Assembly: GCA_964471665.1 (NCBI GenBank)
Contig: CAYYHG010000076.1
Coordinates: 1-13,839 of the forward strand
Source: SW-9-67-25 sp964471665
GTDB taxonomy: Archaea; Halobacteriota; Halobacteria; Halobacteriales; Haloarculaceae
Direction: 5' to 3'
Length of the DNA stretch: 13,839 bases
The notes beneath the pieces were generated by a model. It had not been told where the DNA came from. It saw only the letters and a program-made list of their open reading frames with translations, and did no database searches. A program made the position numbers and the translations under genes. Shown piece by piece: positions 1 through 6,545 of the stretch (position 1 is the stretch's first letter; each line of letters opens with the position of its first letter).

Positions 1-738
1 GTCCCGGCGGGAGGTGTGGTTCTTCCGGGCGCGGGTCCCGCGGTGGAGCGCACACTGTTCGTCGGATCCGTCGGCGTGCATGCAGATCAGAACCTCCGCG
101 CAGTCGCTCGTTGCGGCCTCGACCGCACAGACCGCGTTCATCACGTTGTCCGAAGAGGGACGGTCCGCGGACCGCTGGCTGCCGGTGAACACGACGGGAA
201 CGGGGGTCTCGAGCATGAACGCCATCGCGCTCGCGGTGAACTGCATCGTGTCGGTGCCGTGCATGACGACGACGCCGTCTGCGCCGGCGGCGATCTCCTC
301 GTGGACGGCCGCCGCGAGGTCCTGCCAGACGTCGGTCGTCATGTTCTCCGAGAGGATGTTCGCGACCACGCGACCGCGGTAGTTGGCCAGTCCGGCGAGA
401 TCGGGCACCGCACGGAGGACGTCCTCGGCGTCGAACTGCGCGGTGACGGCACCGGTCCGGTAGTCGACCGTCGAGGCGATGGTCCCGCCCGTCGAGATGA
501 GCGAGACCGTCGGCAGGTCCTCGTCGAATTCGATGCGCGACTCGCCCTCGGACTGTGCGTCCTCGACGTCGTAGACGTTCGACTCGAGCACGTCGACGGC
601 CGCCTCCTCGCGGGTGAGGCCGACGTTGTACCCCGACTCGAGTTTCACGACGAGGTTGTCTGGCGTCGACGAGGGGAGCAACACGCCCTCGAACGTCTCG
701 CCCGCGCGGTCGACGCGGACCCTGTCGCCTGCGTTCAT
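1..738 (-). CDS. gatD: Glu-tRNA(Gln) amidotransferase subunit D, N-terminal part (3' end outside window)
   Basis: GatD is the asparaginase-like subunit of the archaeal GatDE complex. It releases ammonia from Gln or Asn so that GatE can convert Glu-tRNA(Gln) to Gln-tRNA(Gln) in the cytoplasm. Seen here: 246 codons from the ATG at 738, open to the window edge. Residues 1-60 form the small beta-rich N-terminal domain that separates GatD from plain asparaginases. The first catalytic-threonine motif is STGGTIAS (T83-T86), and the second is MHGTDTM (H160-T164). GatD is usually a little over 400 residues, so about 60 percent is present. The start is supported by a TATA-like box centred about 28 nt upstream, shared with the divergent gene at 792. 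A plain type I asparaginase is less likely because of the N-terminal domain. gatE is not in the window. Confidence 0.95.
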   Translation of the reverse strand, partial: MNAGDRVRVDRAGETFEGVLLPSSTPDNLVVKLESGYNVGLTREEAAVDVLESNVYDVEDAQSEGESRIEFDEDLPTVSLISTGGTIASTVDYRTGAVTAQFDAEDVLRAVPDLAGLANYRGRVVANILSENMTTDVWQDLAAAVHEEIAAGADGVVVMHGTDTMQFTASAMAFMLETPVPVVFTGSQRSADRPSSDNVMNAVCAVEAATSDCAEVLICMHADGSDEQCALHRGTRARKNHTSRRD

Positions 739-762
739 GGGCCGGGGTACCCGCTGCCGGGA

Positions 763-770
763 CTTATACG
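763..770. promoter_or_regulatory. Shared TATA-like box for divergent gatD and membrane-protein gene
   Basis: The 53-nt spacer between the two divergent ATGs contains one AT-rich island, CTTATACG. It reads CGTATAAG on the other strand. Its centre is about 25 nt before the ATG at 792 and about 28 nt before the ATG at 738, the usual distance for leaderless haloarchaeal transcripts in both directions. No other TATA candidate exists in the spacer. The two-way use is inferred from spacing alone. Confidence 0.6.
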
Positions 771-791
771 ATTCGACACCGTAGTACGGAC

Positions 792-1328
792 ATGGCCGAA
801 CGGGAGCGGGAACGAAAGCGGGAGGGATCCGTCGACGACGTCGACGTCGGCAGCGACATCGACCTCGGCGAGGGAGCCGTCGACGACATCGACGTCACTG
901 ACGACCGACTCGAGGAGACGGCCCGTTCGAGGGAGTCGACCGGCGGGCTGGGGCTGGGGTCACGCGTCCGTGAGGGGGCACAGACCGTCGCGACCGGGCG
1001 GTCGCTGGTGATCGCGCTGGCTCTCGTCACTGCGGGCTGGCTCTTGCTCGGCGGTATCCTGCCGCTGGGATCGATCGGCAATCTCCTCGGCATAGCCGCC
1101 GGCACCTTTCTCTACGGCCTGGGATCGGACACCCGCCACTTCACCGAGACGACGGTCGCCGGGGTGCTCGCGGGCGGCGTCTCGGTCCTTCTGGGAAACC
1201 TGGCGCTGTCGGCGACGGGTGCCGGCGTTCCGCTGGCCGCCGTCGGTGCCGTCGGCGGGGGACTGGCAGGGCTGGTGGGTCACTACCTCGGGCGTGATCT
1301 CAGGGACGGCCTGACGCGTGACGTATAG
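792..1328 (+). CDS. Conserved-type integral membrane protein with acidic cytoplasmic tail, function unknown
   Basis: I do not recognise a named family. The 178-residue protein begins with a highly charged segment (residues 1-65) rich in Arg/Glu and then Asp. It includes a repeated VDD(V/I)DV unit at about residues 14-19 and 30-35. Four hydrophobic stretches follow at about 71-91, 94-111, 120-140 and 145-166, rich in Gly, Ala and Leu with small-residue packing patterns. A short charged C-terminus ends the protein. There is no signal peptide, so the charged N-terminus is probably cytoplasmic. The ATG start fits the TATA-like box at 763-770. The gene ends 23 nt before the next plus-strand gene. 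No catalytic motif is visible. Membrane location is fairly sure; the role is unknown. Confidence 0.8.
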   Translation: MAERERERKREGSVDDVDVGSDIDLGEGAVDDIDVTDDRLEETARSRESTGGLGLGSRVREGAQTVATGRSLVIALALVTAGWLLLGGILPLGSIGNLLGIAAGTFLYGLGSDTRHFTETTVAGVLAGGVSVLLGNLALSATGAGVPLAAVGAVGGGLAGLVGHYLGRDLRDGLTRDV

Positions 1329-1329
1329 G
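1322..1329 (+). promoter_or_regulatory. Possible TATA box overlapping the preceding stop codon
   Basis: CGTATAGG overlaps the TAG stop of the membrane-protein gene. It is centred about 26 nt before the ATG at 1352, which would suit a leaderless transcript of the PLP enzyme gene. Read-through from the upstream gene is equally possible, because the gap is only 23 nt. Confidence 0.35.
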
Positions 1330-1351
1330 CGCGTGGCTCGATAAGGACGAT

Positions 1352-2470
1352 ATGTACTGCTGTCACTCCTGTGGTCGGGCGTTCCCCGCGACACCGGACA
1401 CGTGGCGTTGCGAGTGCGGGGGAGCCCTCGATTTCGCCGACCCGCCACGGCCTGCCGAGCCGTCCCCACCGGGGGCGGTGGACCGCGACCGCGGACTCTG
1501 GGCGTTCGAAGATTTCCTGCCGGTCGAGCGGAACGTCACGCTCGGCGAGGGCTGGACGCCGCTGGTCGACGCCGGGGAGTGGAACGCCGCGTTCAAACTC
1601 GAGTACCTGTTCCCGACGGGGAGTTTCAAGGACCGCGGCGCCGCGACGACCGTCTCGCAGGCGCTCGAACTCGGCGTGGACTGTCTCCTCGAGGACTCGT
1701 CTGGCAACGCCGGGCACGCCATCGCGACCTACGCCGCACGGGCGGGACTCGACGCCGCCATCTACGTGCCGGCCGACGCGAAACCCTCGAAGGTGCGAGC
1801 GATCGAACGCACGGGCGCCGACATCGTCCGGGTCGAGGGCGACCGCAGGGCTGTGACCGAGGCCTGCGTCGCCGCTCTCGAGGCCCCGTCGGGACCTACT
1901 GCGGGGTCCGGGCGTGAGCGGGACCGGACGACCTGGTACGCCAGCCACGCCTGGCAACCCGCCTTCCTCGCCGGGACCGCGACCGTTGCTATGGAACTGA
2001 CAGTCCAGCGCGGGTGGTCGGTCCCGGACGTCGTGGTGACACCCCTGGGACACGGGACGCTCTTTCTCGGTGCCTACCGCGGGTTCCGTGCCCTCCTCGA
2101 CGCCGGCTGGATCGACCGACTCCCGCGACTCGTCGGTGTCCAGGCTGCCGGTACGGCCCCCGTCGTTGCCGCCCGGCACGGCGAACCGGCTGCGGCTGGC
2201 GACAACGACGCGGCCGACGGCATCCAGATCCGCGAGCCCGCCCGCCGGGAGGAGATTCTCGCGGCCATCGACCGGACCGGGGGAACGGCCGTGGCTGTCG
2301 ACCGCGCGAGCACGCAGGAGACCCTCGACAGGCTCCACCGGACAGGCTTGTACGTCGAACCCACCTGTGCTGTCGGACCCGCGGCGCTGCCCGAGTTGCG
2401 CGAGCGCGGTGTCGTCGAAGCCGGTGACGACGTGGTCGTCGCGCTCACCGGCAGCGGACTCAAAGCGTAG
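1352..2470 (+). CDS. Threonine-synthase-like PLP-dependent enzyme with N-terminal zinc ribbon
   Basis: Fold-type II PLP enzyme of the threonine synthase group, 372 residues. An N-terminal ribbon has C4-x2-C7 and C20-x-C22. The PLP lysine lies in GSFKDRG (K93). The phosphate/substrate loop is SSGNAG (116-121), with a further loop at PLGHGTLFLG (231-240), and the C-terminal LTGSGLKA (365-372) is typical of threonine synthases. Family members convert O-phosphohomoserine to threonine, or act as related dehydratases or lyases. Haloarchaea often carry several ThrC paralogs, so the substrate is uncertain and I give no symbol. Residues 176-193, between the two halves, look like a low-complexity loop. 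The neighbours (gatD, a small zinc protein) give no pathway context. A cysteine-synthase-like role is less likely given the N-terminal ribbon and the C-terminal motif. Confidence 0.85.
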   Translation: MYCCHSCGRAFPATPDTWRCECGGALDFADPPRPAEPSPPGAVDRDRGLWAFEDFLPVERNVTLGEGWTPLVDAGEWNAAFKLEYLFPTGSFKDRGAATTVSQALELGVDCLLEDSSGNAGHAIATYAARAGLDAAIYVPADAKPSKVRAIERTGADIVRVEGDRRAVTEACVAALEAPSGPTAGSGRERDRTTWYASHAWQPAFLAGTATVAMELTVQRGWSVPDVVVTPLGHGTLFLGAYRGFRALLDAGWIDRLPRLVGVQAAGTAPVVAARHGEPAAAGDNDAADGIQIREPARREEILAAIDRTGGTAVAVDRASTQETLDRLHRTGLYVEPTCAVGPAALPELRERGVVEAGDDVVVALTGSGLKA

Positions 2471-2506
2471 CTCCGCGTTCGTGCGCTCTCCTCGCGCATC
2501 CGCGAC

Positions 2507-2516
2507 GTTTTTAGTT
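2507..2516 (+). promoter_or_regulatory. TATA box of the small zinc-ribbon gene
   Basis: GTTTTTAGTT is the only AT-rich island in this GC-rich gap and is centred about 28 nt before the ATG at 2539, a leaderless arrangement. The T run, 38-42 nt after the stop of the PLP enzyme gene, could also help terminate that transcript. It decides the start at 2539 over an in-frame start at 2515, which would lie inside the promoter. Confidence 0.6.
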
Positions 2517-2538
2517 GAGGCACTGTCTACGTACGCAC

Positions 2539-2763
2539 ATGGGACTGCTTGGCACGATAGCGGAGACGTTCAAGGCCTCGACACAGACGACGAACCGCGG
2601 TGACGTCACACAAAACGAGTCGGAGGGCGCATACTGGTGTCACGACTGCGAAGAGCGGATCCGTGACGTCGAGGTCGAGAGCGAGGAACCGCCGTCCTGT
2701 CCGTCCTGTGGGGACGAGATGGACTTCGAGCGCTCGAAGGGCACCAGCGCCTGCGCCTGCTAG
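2539..2763 (+). CDS. Small CPxCG-type zinc-ribbon protein
   Basis: A 74-residue protein. Two knuckles, C34-x2-C37 (WCHDC) and C54-x2-C57 (CPSCG), are separated by 16 residues, so one tetra-Cys zinc site is likely. The tail ends in C72-A-C74, which may add ligands. CPxCG miniproteins are abundant in haloarchaea; a few act in regulation, most are uncharacterised. The N-terminal 25 residues look helical and then polar, with no signal peptide or membrane segment, so a cytoplasmic location is likely. I choose the ATG at 2539 because the promoter is centred about 28 nt upstream. The stop TAG interlocks with the stop of the convergent cobW-like gene. The sequence alone gives no specific partner; the zinc link to its neighbour is suggestive only. 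Confidence 0.8.
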   Translation: MGLLGTIAETFKASTQTTNRGDVTQNESEGAYWCHDCEERIRDVEVESEEPPSCPSCGDEMDFERSKGTSACAC

Positions 2764-4022
2764 ACGGCCAGCTCGGCGCCTTCTTCTGCCGGGAACGGGT
2801 TCTCGAAGTCCTCCTCGGCCTCCAGTTCCTCGTCGGTCAGTTCGCAGGCGTTCAGGTCCGCCAGGAGCGACTCCTCGTCGAGGTTGCGGCCGATAAAGAC
2901 CAGTTCCGTCCGGCGGTCACCGACCTCCTCGTCCCAGGGAAGATCCGGGCGCATCCGCCGCTGGGTCTCCTGGCGGTGGTCGGGCATCGCGGCGACCCAG
3001 GGTTCGCGACCGATCACCCGCCGGACGGATCCCGTCCCGGTGTAGCGCAGGGCCAGGTCGTCCCGGCCCGCGACCCAGGCGATGCCCTTCGATCTGATGA
3101 CCGAATCCGGCAGCGACTGGAGGAACGAACCGAACCGTTCGGGGTGGAACGGCCGTCGTGACTCGTAGGCGACGGAGGTGACTCCGTAGGTCGACTGCGG
3201 GTCGTGCACGTGGCCCTCGTGGCCGTGGTCGCCGTGGCCGTGGTCGTGGTCCTGATCGTGATCCGTCGTCCCGGCCGCCTCGTCGGCGTGGGCGAGTGTT
3301 TGCTCGCGGCTGGCGGTTTCGCTGATCGTCTCGGGTGTGAACAGCCCGGTTTCGAGAACGGCGTCGGCCGACACCTGGCCGTGGGTGGTCCGGTAGCGCT
3401 TTGCGTCGGGATTGAGCGCGTCCAGGAGCCTCTCGGTCTCCTCGATCTCGTCCTCGTCGACGAGGTCGCACTTGTTGACAAGCAGGACGTCGGCGTGTTC
3501 GGCCTGCGTGACCAGCAGATCCGACAGCGGACGGACCTCGCCGTCGGTCTCGGCCTGGCCGGGCCGGCGCCGGCGGATATCCTCGGTCGTGACGATGTCG
3601 TCGTCGGCGAGCGTCTCGCCGAAACCGGAGGCGTCGACGACCGTCGCGAGCGTGTCCAGGCTGTAGGGTGCCGACGCGGGACCGGTCGTGAACAGCCGCG
3701 CGACCGGCGTGGGGGCCGAGATGCCCGACGACTCGACGACGAGGTGGTCGAACCCGCCCTTTCGGGCGAGGCGACTGACCGACACCTCCAGGTCGTCGCG
3801 CAGGTCACAGCAGATACACCCGTTGGACAGTTCCGTGATCCCGTCGCCCTCTGCCTCGATCAGTTCCGCGTCGACGTTGATCGCGCCCATGTCGTTGACC
3901 AGCACCGCGATCTCTCGGTCGCCGGGGTGTTCCAGCAGGTGGTTCAGTGTCGTGGTCTTGCCTGCGCCCAGCGCGCCCGAGAGTATCGTCACGGGGATCC
4001 CGTCGTCGCCCAGTACGCTCAT
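2760..4022 (-). CDS. CobW/G3E-family GTPase, putative metallochaperone
   Basis: G3E P-loop GTPase of the CobW/YjiA/ZNG group, 420 residues. These proteins use GTP to hand zinc or another metal to client enzymes in the cytoplasm. Seen: Walker A GALGAGKTT (16-24), the metal motif GCICC (C69, C71, C72), ESSG (97-100) as the switch/Walker B region, and NKCD (183-186) for guanine recognition. A His/Asp-rich metal-binding stretch at 254-273 has eight His. A CobW C-terminal domain from about 280 to 390 includes the RSKG(I/L)xW-type segment near 310-316. The tail is very acidic, as usual in haloarchaea. The ATG at 4022 fits a TATA element at 4047-4054. The neighbouring zinc-ribbon gene supports a zinc role. 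A cobalt/cobalamin role cannot be excluded, but no cob genes are in view. Confidence 0.93.
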   Translation of the reverse strand: MSVLGDDGIPVTILSGALGAGKTTTLNHLLEHPGDREIAVLVNDMGAINVDAELIEAEGDGITELSNGCICCDLRDDLEVSVSRLARKGGFDHLVVESSGISAPTPVARLFTTGPASAPYSLDTLATVVDASGFGETLADDDIVTTEDIRRRRPGQAETDGEVRPLSDLLVTQAEHADVLLVNKCDLVDEDEIEETERLLDALNPDAKRYRTTHGQVSADAVLETGLFTPETISETASREQTLAHADEAAGTTDHDQDHDHGHGDHGHEGHVHDPQSTYGVTSVAYESRRPFHPERFGSFLQSLPDSVIRSKGIAWVAGRDDLALRYTGTGSVRRVIGREPWVAAMPDHRQETQRRMRPDLPWDEEVGDRRTELVFIGRNLDEESLLADLNACELTDEELEAEEDFENPFPAEEGAELAV

Positions 4023-4043
4023 GGGAGAAGATTCGTCGCTGCC

Positions 4044-4054
4044 TTACTTATACT
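4044..4054 (-). promoter_or_regulatory. TATA box of the cobW-like gene at a repeat-element junction
   Basis: On the minus strand the sequence reads AGTATAAGTAA. Its TATAAG core is centred about 27 nt before the ATG at 4022, so the transcript is probably leaderless. The first half of the core (TAT) is the terminal inverted repeat of the half element at 4050-4087. The rest is flanking DNA. The promoter as it stands therefore contains element sequence. Confidence 0.55.
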
Positions 4055-4087
4055 AACGGCTACAGGCCCGTGAGCGATTTCGATCCC
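4050..4087 (+). repeat. Half copy of the 80-bp palindromic element (copy A)
   Basis: These 38 bases match the left half of the intact element at 12093-12172 at 35 of 38 positions, starting from the first base ATACTAACGG. The match stops near the element's centre. The expected right half, with its closing inverted repeat, is not found downstream; gene-like sequence follows instead. It is therefore a truncated copy in the same orientation as the copy at 12093. Confidence 0.8.
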
Positions 4088-4088
4088 G

Positions 4089-4580
4089 TTTTCGCCCGCT
4101 CCGTCAGCGGGGGCCCTCGTCTGGCGACGATCCGAGCCACCGACAGTCCGGTGGGAGCTCTCCCAGTCCCATCTCGACGCCCTCTCGCGCCCACCCGAAT
4201 TCGAGGTGCGCGGGTTCGAGGTCCCCGACCGGGTTCCGGAGGACGCAGAGTTCACTGCAACCGTTACCGTTGGGAACGTCGGCGAGCGCGACGGCACCTT
4301 CCGCGGGACACTGGGCGACGCTGCCATGTCTGCCCAGCCTCTGATCGCCGTCGACGTTCCCGCGGGCACGACCACCGAGAGCTCACACGAAGTCCGTGCA
4401 CGCTTCGGTGAGTCCGCGGAACTGACGGTCGTTCTCATACTGTCGGCTATAACTTCGTGGAGATATTCGGCACCCCGGGGTGCCGATACTGCTCACGGGC
4501 TTATAACCGACAGTATCAGCTGGCAGGACTACTGGGACCAGGAACAACTGACCCGGACCGTCCGTGCCGCGAGCGCGTAG
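4089..4580 (+). pseudogene. Gene remnant with CARDB-like domain, interrupted by an 80-bp element
   Basis: The frame is open from about 4074 to the TAG at 4578-4580. Before the element it encodes a charged lead (RRSEPPTVRWELSQSHLDAL) and then a beta-rich stretch with FEVRGFEVPDRV, ATVTVGNVGERDGTF and VPAGTTTESSHEV. The VxNxG...GTF pattern is typical of CARDB-like adhesion/Ig-type domains in haloarchaeal surface proteins. No ATG is available in frame; the only plausible start is the GTG at 4206, inside the domain, so the N-terminus is missing. The 80-bp element at 4437-4516 is read through without a stop, and a short end (DQEQLTRTVRAASA) resumes the look of a final beta strand. I infer a decayed gene bracketed by element copies. 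A short expressed 124-residue protein from 4206 remains possible. Confidence 0.6.
4437..4516 (-). repeat. Intact 80-bp palindromic element (copy B)
   Basis: The ends form a 16-bp inverted repeat with one mismatch: ATACTGTCGGCTATAA at 4437-4452 and TTATAACCGACAGTAT at 4501-4516. The exact centre is a perfect 20-bp palindrome, TCGGCACCCCGGGGTGCCGA (4467-4486). The unequal inner arms (ACTTCGTGG-type left, GCTCACGGGC right) match copy C in reverse orientation, so B is inserted inverted relative to C. There is no coding capacity and no obvious target-site duplication. The whole copy could fold into a long hairpin. Confidence 0.88.
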
Positions 4581-4649
4581 CCTCCCGTCGCTGTGAGTCC
4601 CGCGCACAGACGCGACGGATTTGTCGGTCGAACCGTGCTATGCACGCCC

Positions 4650-5792
4650 GTGCGCCGTCGACGTTTCCTCACTGTCGGATCCGCGCTTCTCGTGGGCAGC
4701 GCCGGCTGTCTCGGGAGCGGCGGTGCCAATTCTTCCAGCACGTCACCGACGGTCTCTGAACCGAACACTGACGCTGCCACGACCCCCGCCAATCCCGGGG
4801 ACGCTGACCTGCCCCTGGCGGAGTCAGACCTCGTCCGCGCCGCGCGGACAGACCAGATTCCGGCCATCACCGACCCCGCGTTCGGCGAGGACTGGACACC
4901 CGTCCCGGAGACGCTCGGCGAGCGCGACCGCGTCATCGGGGTCGAGGTGGACGGGACAGCACGCGCGTACCCGCTCCCGATCCTCAACTGGCACGAGGTC
5001 GTCAACGACGACTTCGGGGGACCACTCCTGGTGACGTACTGCCCGCTCTGTGGGTCGGGTGTGACCGCCGAGCGCCGCGTCGACGGCCGGGAGACGGGCT
5101 TTGGCGTTTCGGGCTATCTCTGGCAGCGCGACCTCGTGCTGTACGACGACCTGACGGGATCGCTGTGGAGCCAGATCCTCGGGCAGGCGGTGCGGGGTCC
5201 ACGGACCGGCGAGACGCTTTCGCTGCGCCCCTCGACGCTGACCACCTGGGGGGAGTGGCGCGAGTCACATCCCGGCACGTCGGTTCTTCTGCCACCCCCG
5301 GAGTCGGAGACGGTGGGCCCGAACGGCGAGCGAAACTACAACACCAACCCCTACAGCGGCTACGAGGACAGCCAACCGGTCGATTTCTCCGTTGGCGAGT
5401 CGAACCGCCGGCTTCCACCGCGGGCGCTCGTCCTCGGAATCGTGGCCGACGGGACTGCGAGGGCCTACCCGTTCAAGACCGTGCTGGAGGCCGACGGCGT
5501 TGTCACCGACCGTGTCGGCGACCGGCCAGTTGTCGTCGCGAGCACCCACGACTCGCTGGTCGCGTACGACCGGCGCGTCGACGACCGGACACTGTCCGTC
5601 GACCGGGCGGCGGGGGCGCTCCTCGCCGGCGACTCCCGCTGGGATCCCGTCTCCGGACGGGCACTCGACGGGCCCTACGAGGGAGCCACGCTCCAGCGGG
5701 CGAACGACCGCAGCCCGATGTTCTGGTTCGCGTGGGCCGACTTTTTCCCCGACTCCGGAATATACGGACGGTCTGTGCCAGCGGACTCGTGA
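4650..5792 (+). CDS. DUF3179 family lipoprotein
   Basis: From GTG 4650 the protein has 380 residues and opens with MRRRRFLTVG, a hydrophobic stretch, and a lipobox ending at C20 (GSAGC). It is therefore probably exported, likely by Tat, and lipid-anchored outside the membrane. A Ser/Thr-rich linker follows (21-50). The DUF3179 domain fills the rest, with NWHEVVND (113-120), TYCPLCGSG (129-137), the FGVSGYLWQRDLVLYDDLTGS region (151-171) and NTNPYSGYED (231-240). The paired Cys (C131, C134) and His suggest a metal or redox site, but the function of DUF3179 is not established. An earlier GTG at 4593 would add 19 residues before the twin Arg and is less likely. It converges on the thioredoxin-like gene 42 nt away. 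I see no clear promoter. Confidence 0.88.
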   Translation: MRRRRFLTVGSALLVGSAGCLGSGGANSSSTSPTVSEPNTDAATTPANPGDADLPLAESDLVRAARTDQIPAITDPAFGEDWTPVPETLGERDRVIGVEVDGTARAYPLPILNWHEVVNDDFGGPLLVTYCPLCGSGVTAERRVDGRETGFGVSGYLWQRDLVLYDDLTGSLWSQILGQAVRGPRTGETLSLRPSTLTTWGEWRESHPGTSVLLPPPESETVGPNGERNYNTNPYSGYEDSQPVDFSVGESNRRLPPRALVLGIVADGTARAYPFKTVLEADGVVTDRVGDRPVVVASTHDSLVAYDRRVDDRTLSVDRAAGALLAGDSRWDPVSGRALDGPYEGATLQRANDRSPMFWFAWADFFPDSGIYGRSVPADS

Positions 5793-5834
5793 TACTGTAG
5801 GGTGTACACGGGACCAGATCGGCTCGCTGCGCTT

Positions 5835-6542
5835 TCACCGTCCGTAGACGTCGTCGACCCGCTCGGAGAGGGCCTCGACTGGACGGTACCCCTCGAAGGT
5901 ATCGGCCAGGTCGCCGTCTGCGAAGAACAGAAGCGTCGGTGCGGCGGTCACGTCGAACTCGTTCCGGAAGCGGCCGACGCTGTCCCCGTCGACGCCCGCG
6001 AGCGCGACACTGTCGGGAAGGGCCTCCCGGAACGCTGGCAGGTCCTCCTTGAGCGACTGGCACGGATCACAGGGGTACGACCAGACGACGATCACGGCGT
6101 CGCCGTGTTCGGCGAGGAAGTCCGCGTAGCTGTCGTCGTCGAGCTCCGGCGTCGAGTCCGGCACTGCCGATCCGAACCCGACGCCCGAGATCATCGAGGT
6201 GAGCAACACGAGCACGTCCTGCGGGAGGTCCCGGTCGAGGTGGGACTGGAGGCTCAGATACGTGACCAGGTCCTCGCGCGTGAGGTCGGTCTCCTCGATT
6301 CGGGTGTGGGCTTTCTCGACGGAGACGCCAAACAGGTCCGCGATCGTCTCCGCGAACGTCTCGTCGTCGGCGTTCGCGTAGGTGTTCGCGTACACAGCGC
6401 GCGCGTCGGCAAAGTCCGCGGTCGCGGTCACGGTGTCGTCCTCGTCGACGTCGATGACCTCGGCCTCGATCAGAAAATCCAGGCGTGCCCCGGCGTCGTC
6501 CCGGAGGTCGGCGACCGGAACGTCTGCAGTGTGGTCTCCCAT
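5835..6542 (-). CDS. Thioredoxin-fold protein with haloarchaeal N-terminal domain
   Basis: A 235-residue protein. The N-terminal part (about 1-105) is acidic and helical and I cannot assign it to a named domain. A linker rich in hydrophobics and Pro (106-134) follows, then a thioredoxin fold (about 135-232) with WSYPCDPC carrying the CxxC pair C158/C161 and the cis-Pro region AAPTLLFF (P202). It has no signal peptide or clear membrane segment, so it is probably cytoplasmic and should carry out thiol-disulfide exchange. The ATG lies 3 nt after the livF stop, so it is almost certainly the last gene of the transporter operon. CDPC differs from the CGPC of classical thioredoxins and may give a different redox potential. 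A link to transporter function is inferred from gene order only. Confidence 0.87.
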   Translation of the reverse strand: MGDHTADVPVADLRDDAGARLDFLIEAEVIDVDEDDTVTATADFADARAVYANTYANADDETFAETIADLFGVSVEKAHTRIEETDLTREDLVTYLSLQSHLDRDLPQDVLVLLTSMISGVGFGSAVPDSTPELDDDSYADFLAEHGDAVIVVWSYPCDPCQSLKEDLPAFREALPDSVALAGVDGDSVGRFRNEFDVTAAPTLLFFADGDLADTFEGYRPVEALSERVDDVYGR

Positions 6543-6545
6543 CTG

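Noticed and set aside
16..1011. Plus-strand frame of 331 codons at the left end
   Set aside because: Antisense to gatD and then out of frame with the membrane-protein gene. Composition is that of a shadow frame.
3204..4073. Plus-strand frame of 289 codons opposite the cobW-like gene
   Set aside because: Fully antisense to a gene with complete GTPase motifs, and its Val runs are the reverse of the His/Asp tract.
4457..4759. Glutaredoxin-like GTPGCRYC peptide in a short plus-strand frame
   Set aside because: The CxxC-like motif is a translation of the centre of palindromic element B and continues out of frame into the DUF3179 gene. There is no thioredoxin fold around it.
5794..5810. ATACTGTAGGGTGTACA resembling an element end between the DUF3179 and thioredoxin genes
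   Set aside because: Only ATACTGT and a few following bases agree. There is no central palindrome and no opposite end within 80 bp, so this is probably chance.
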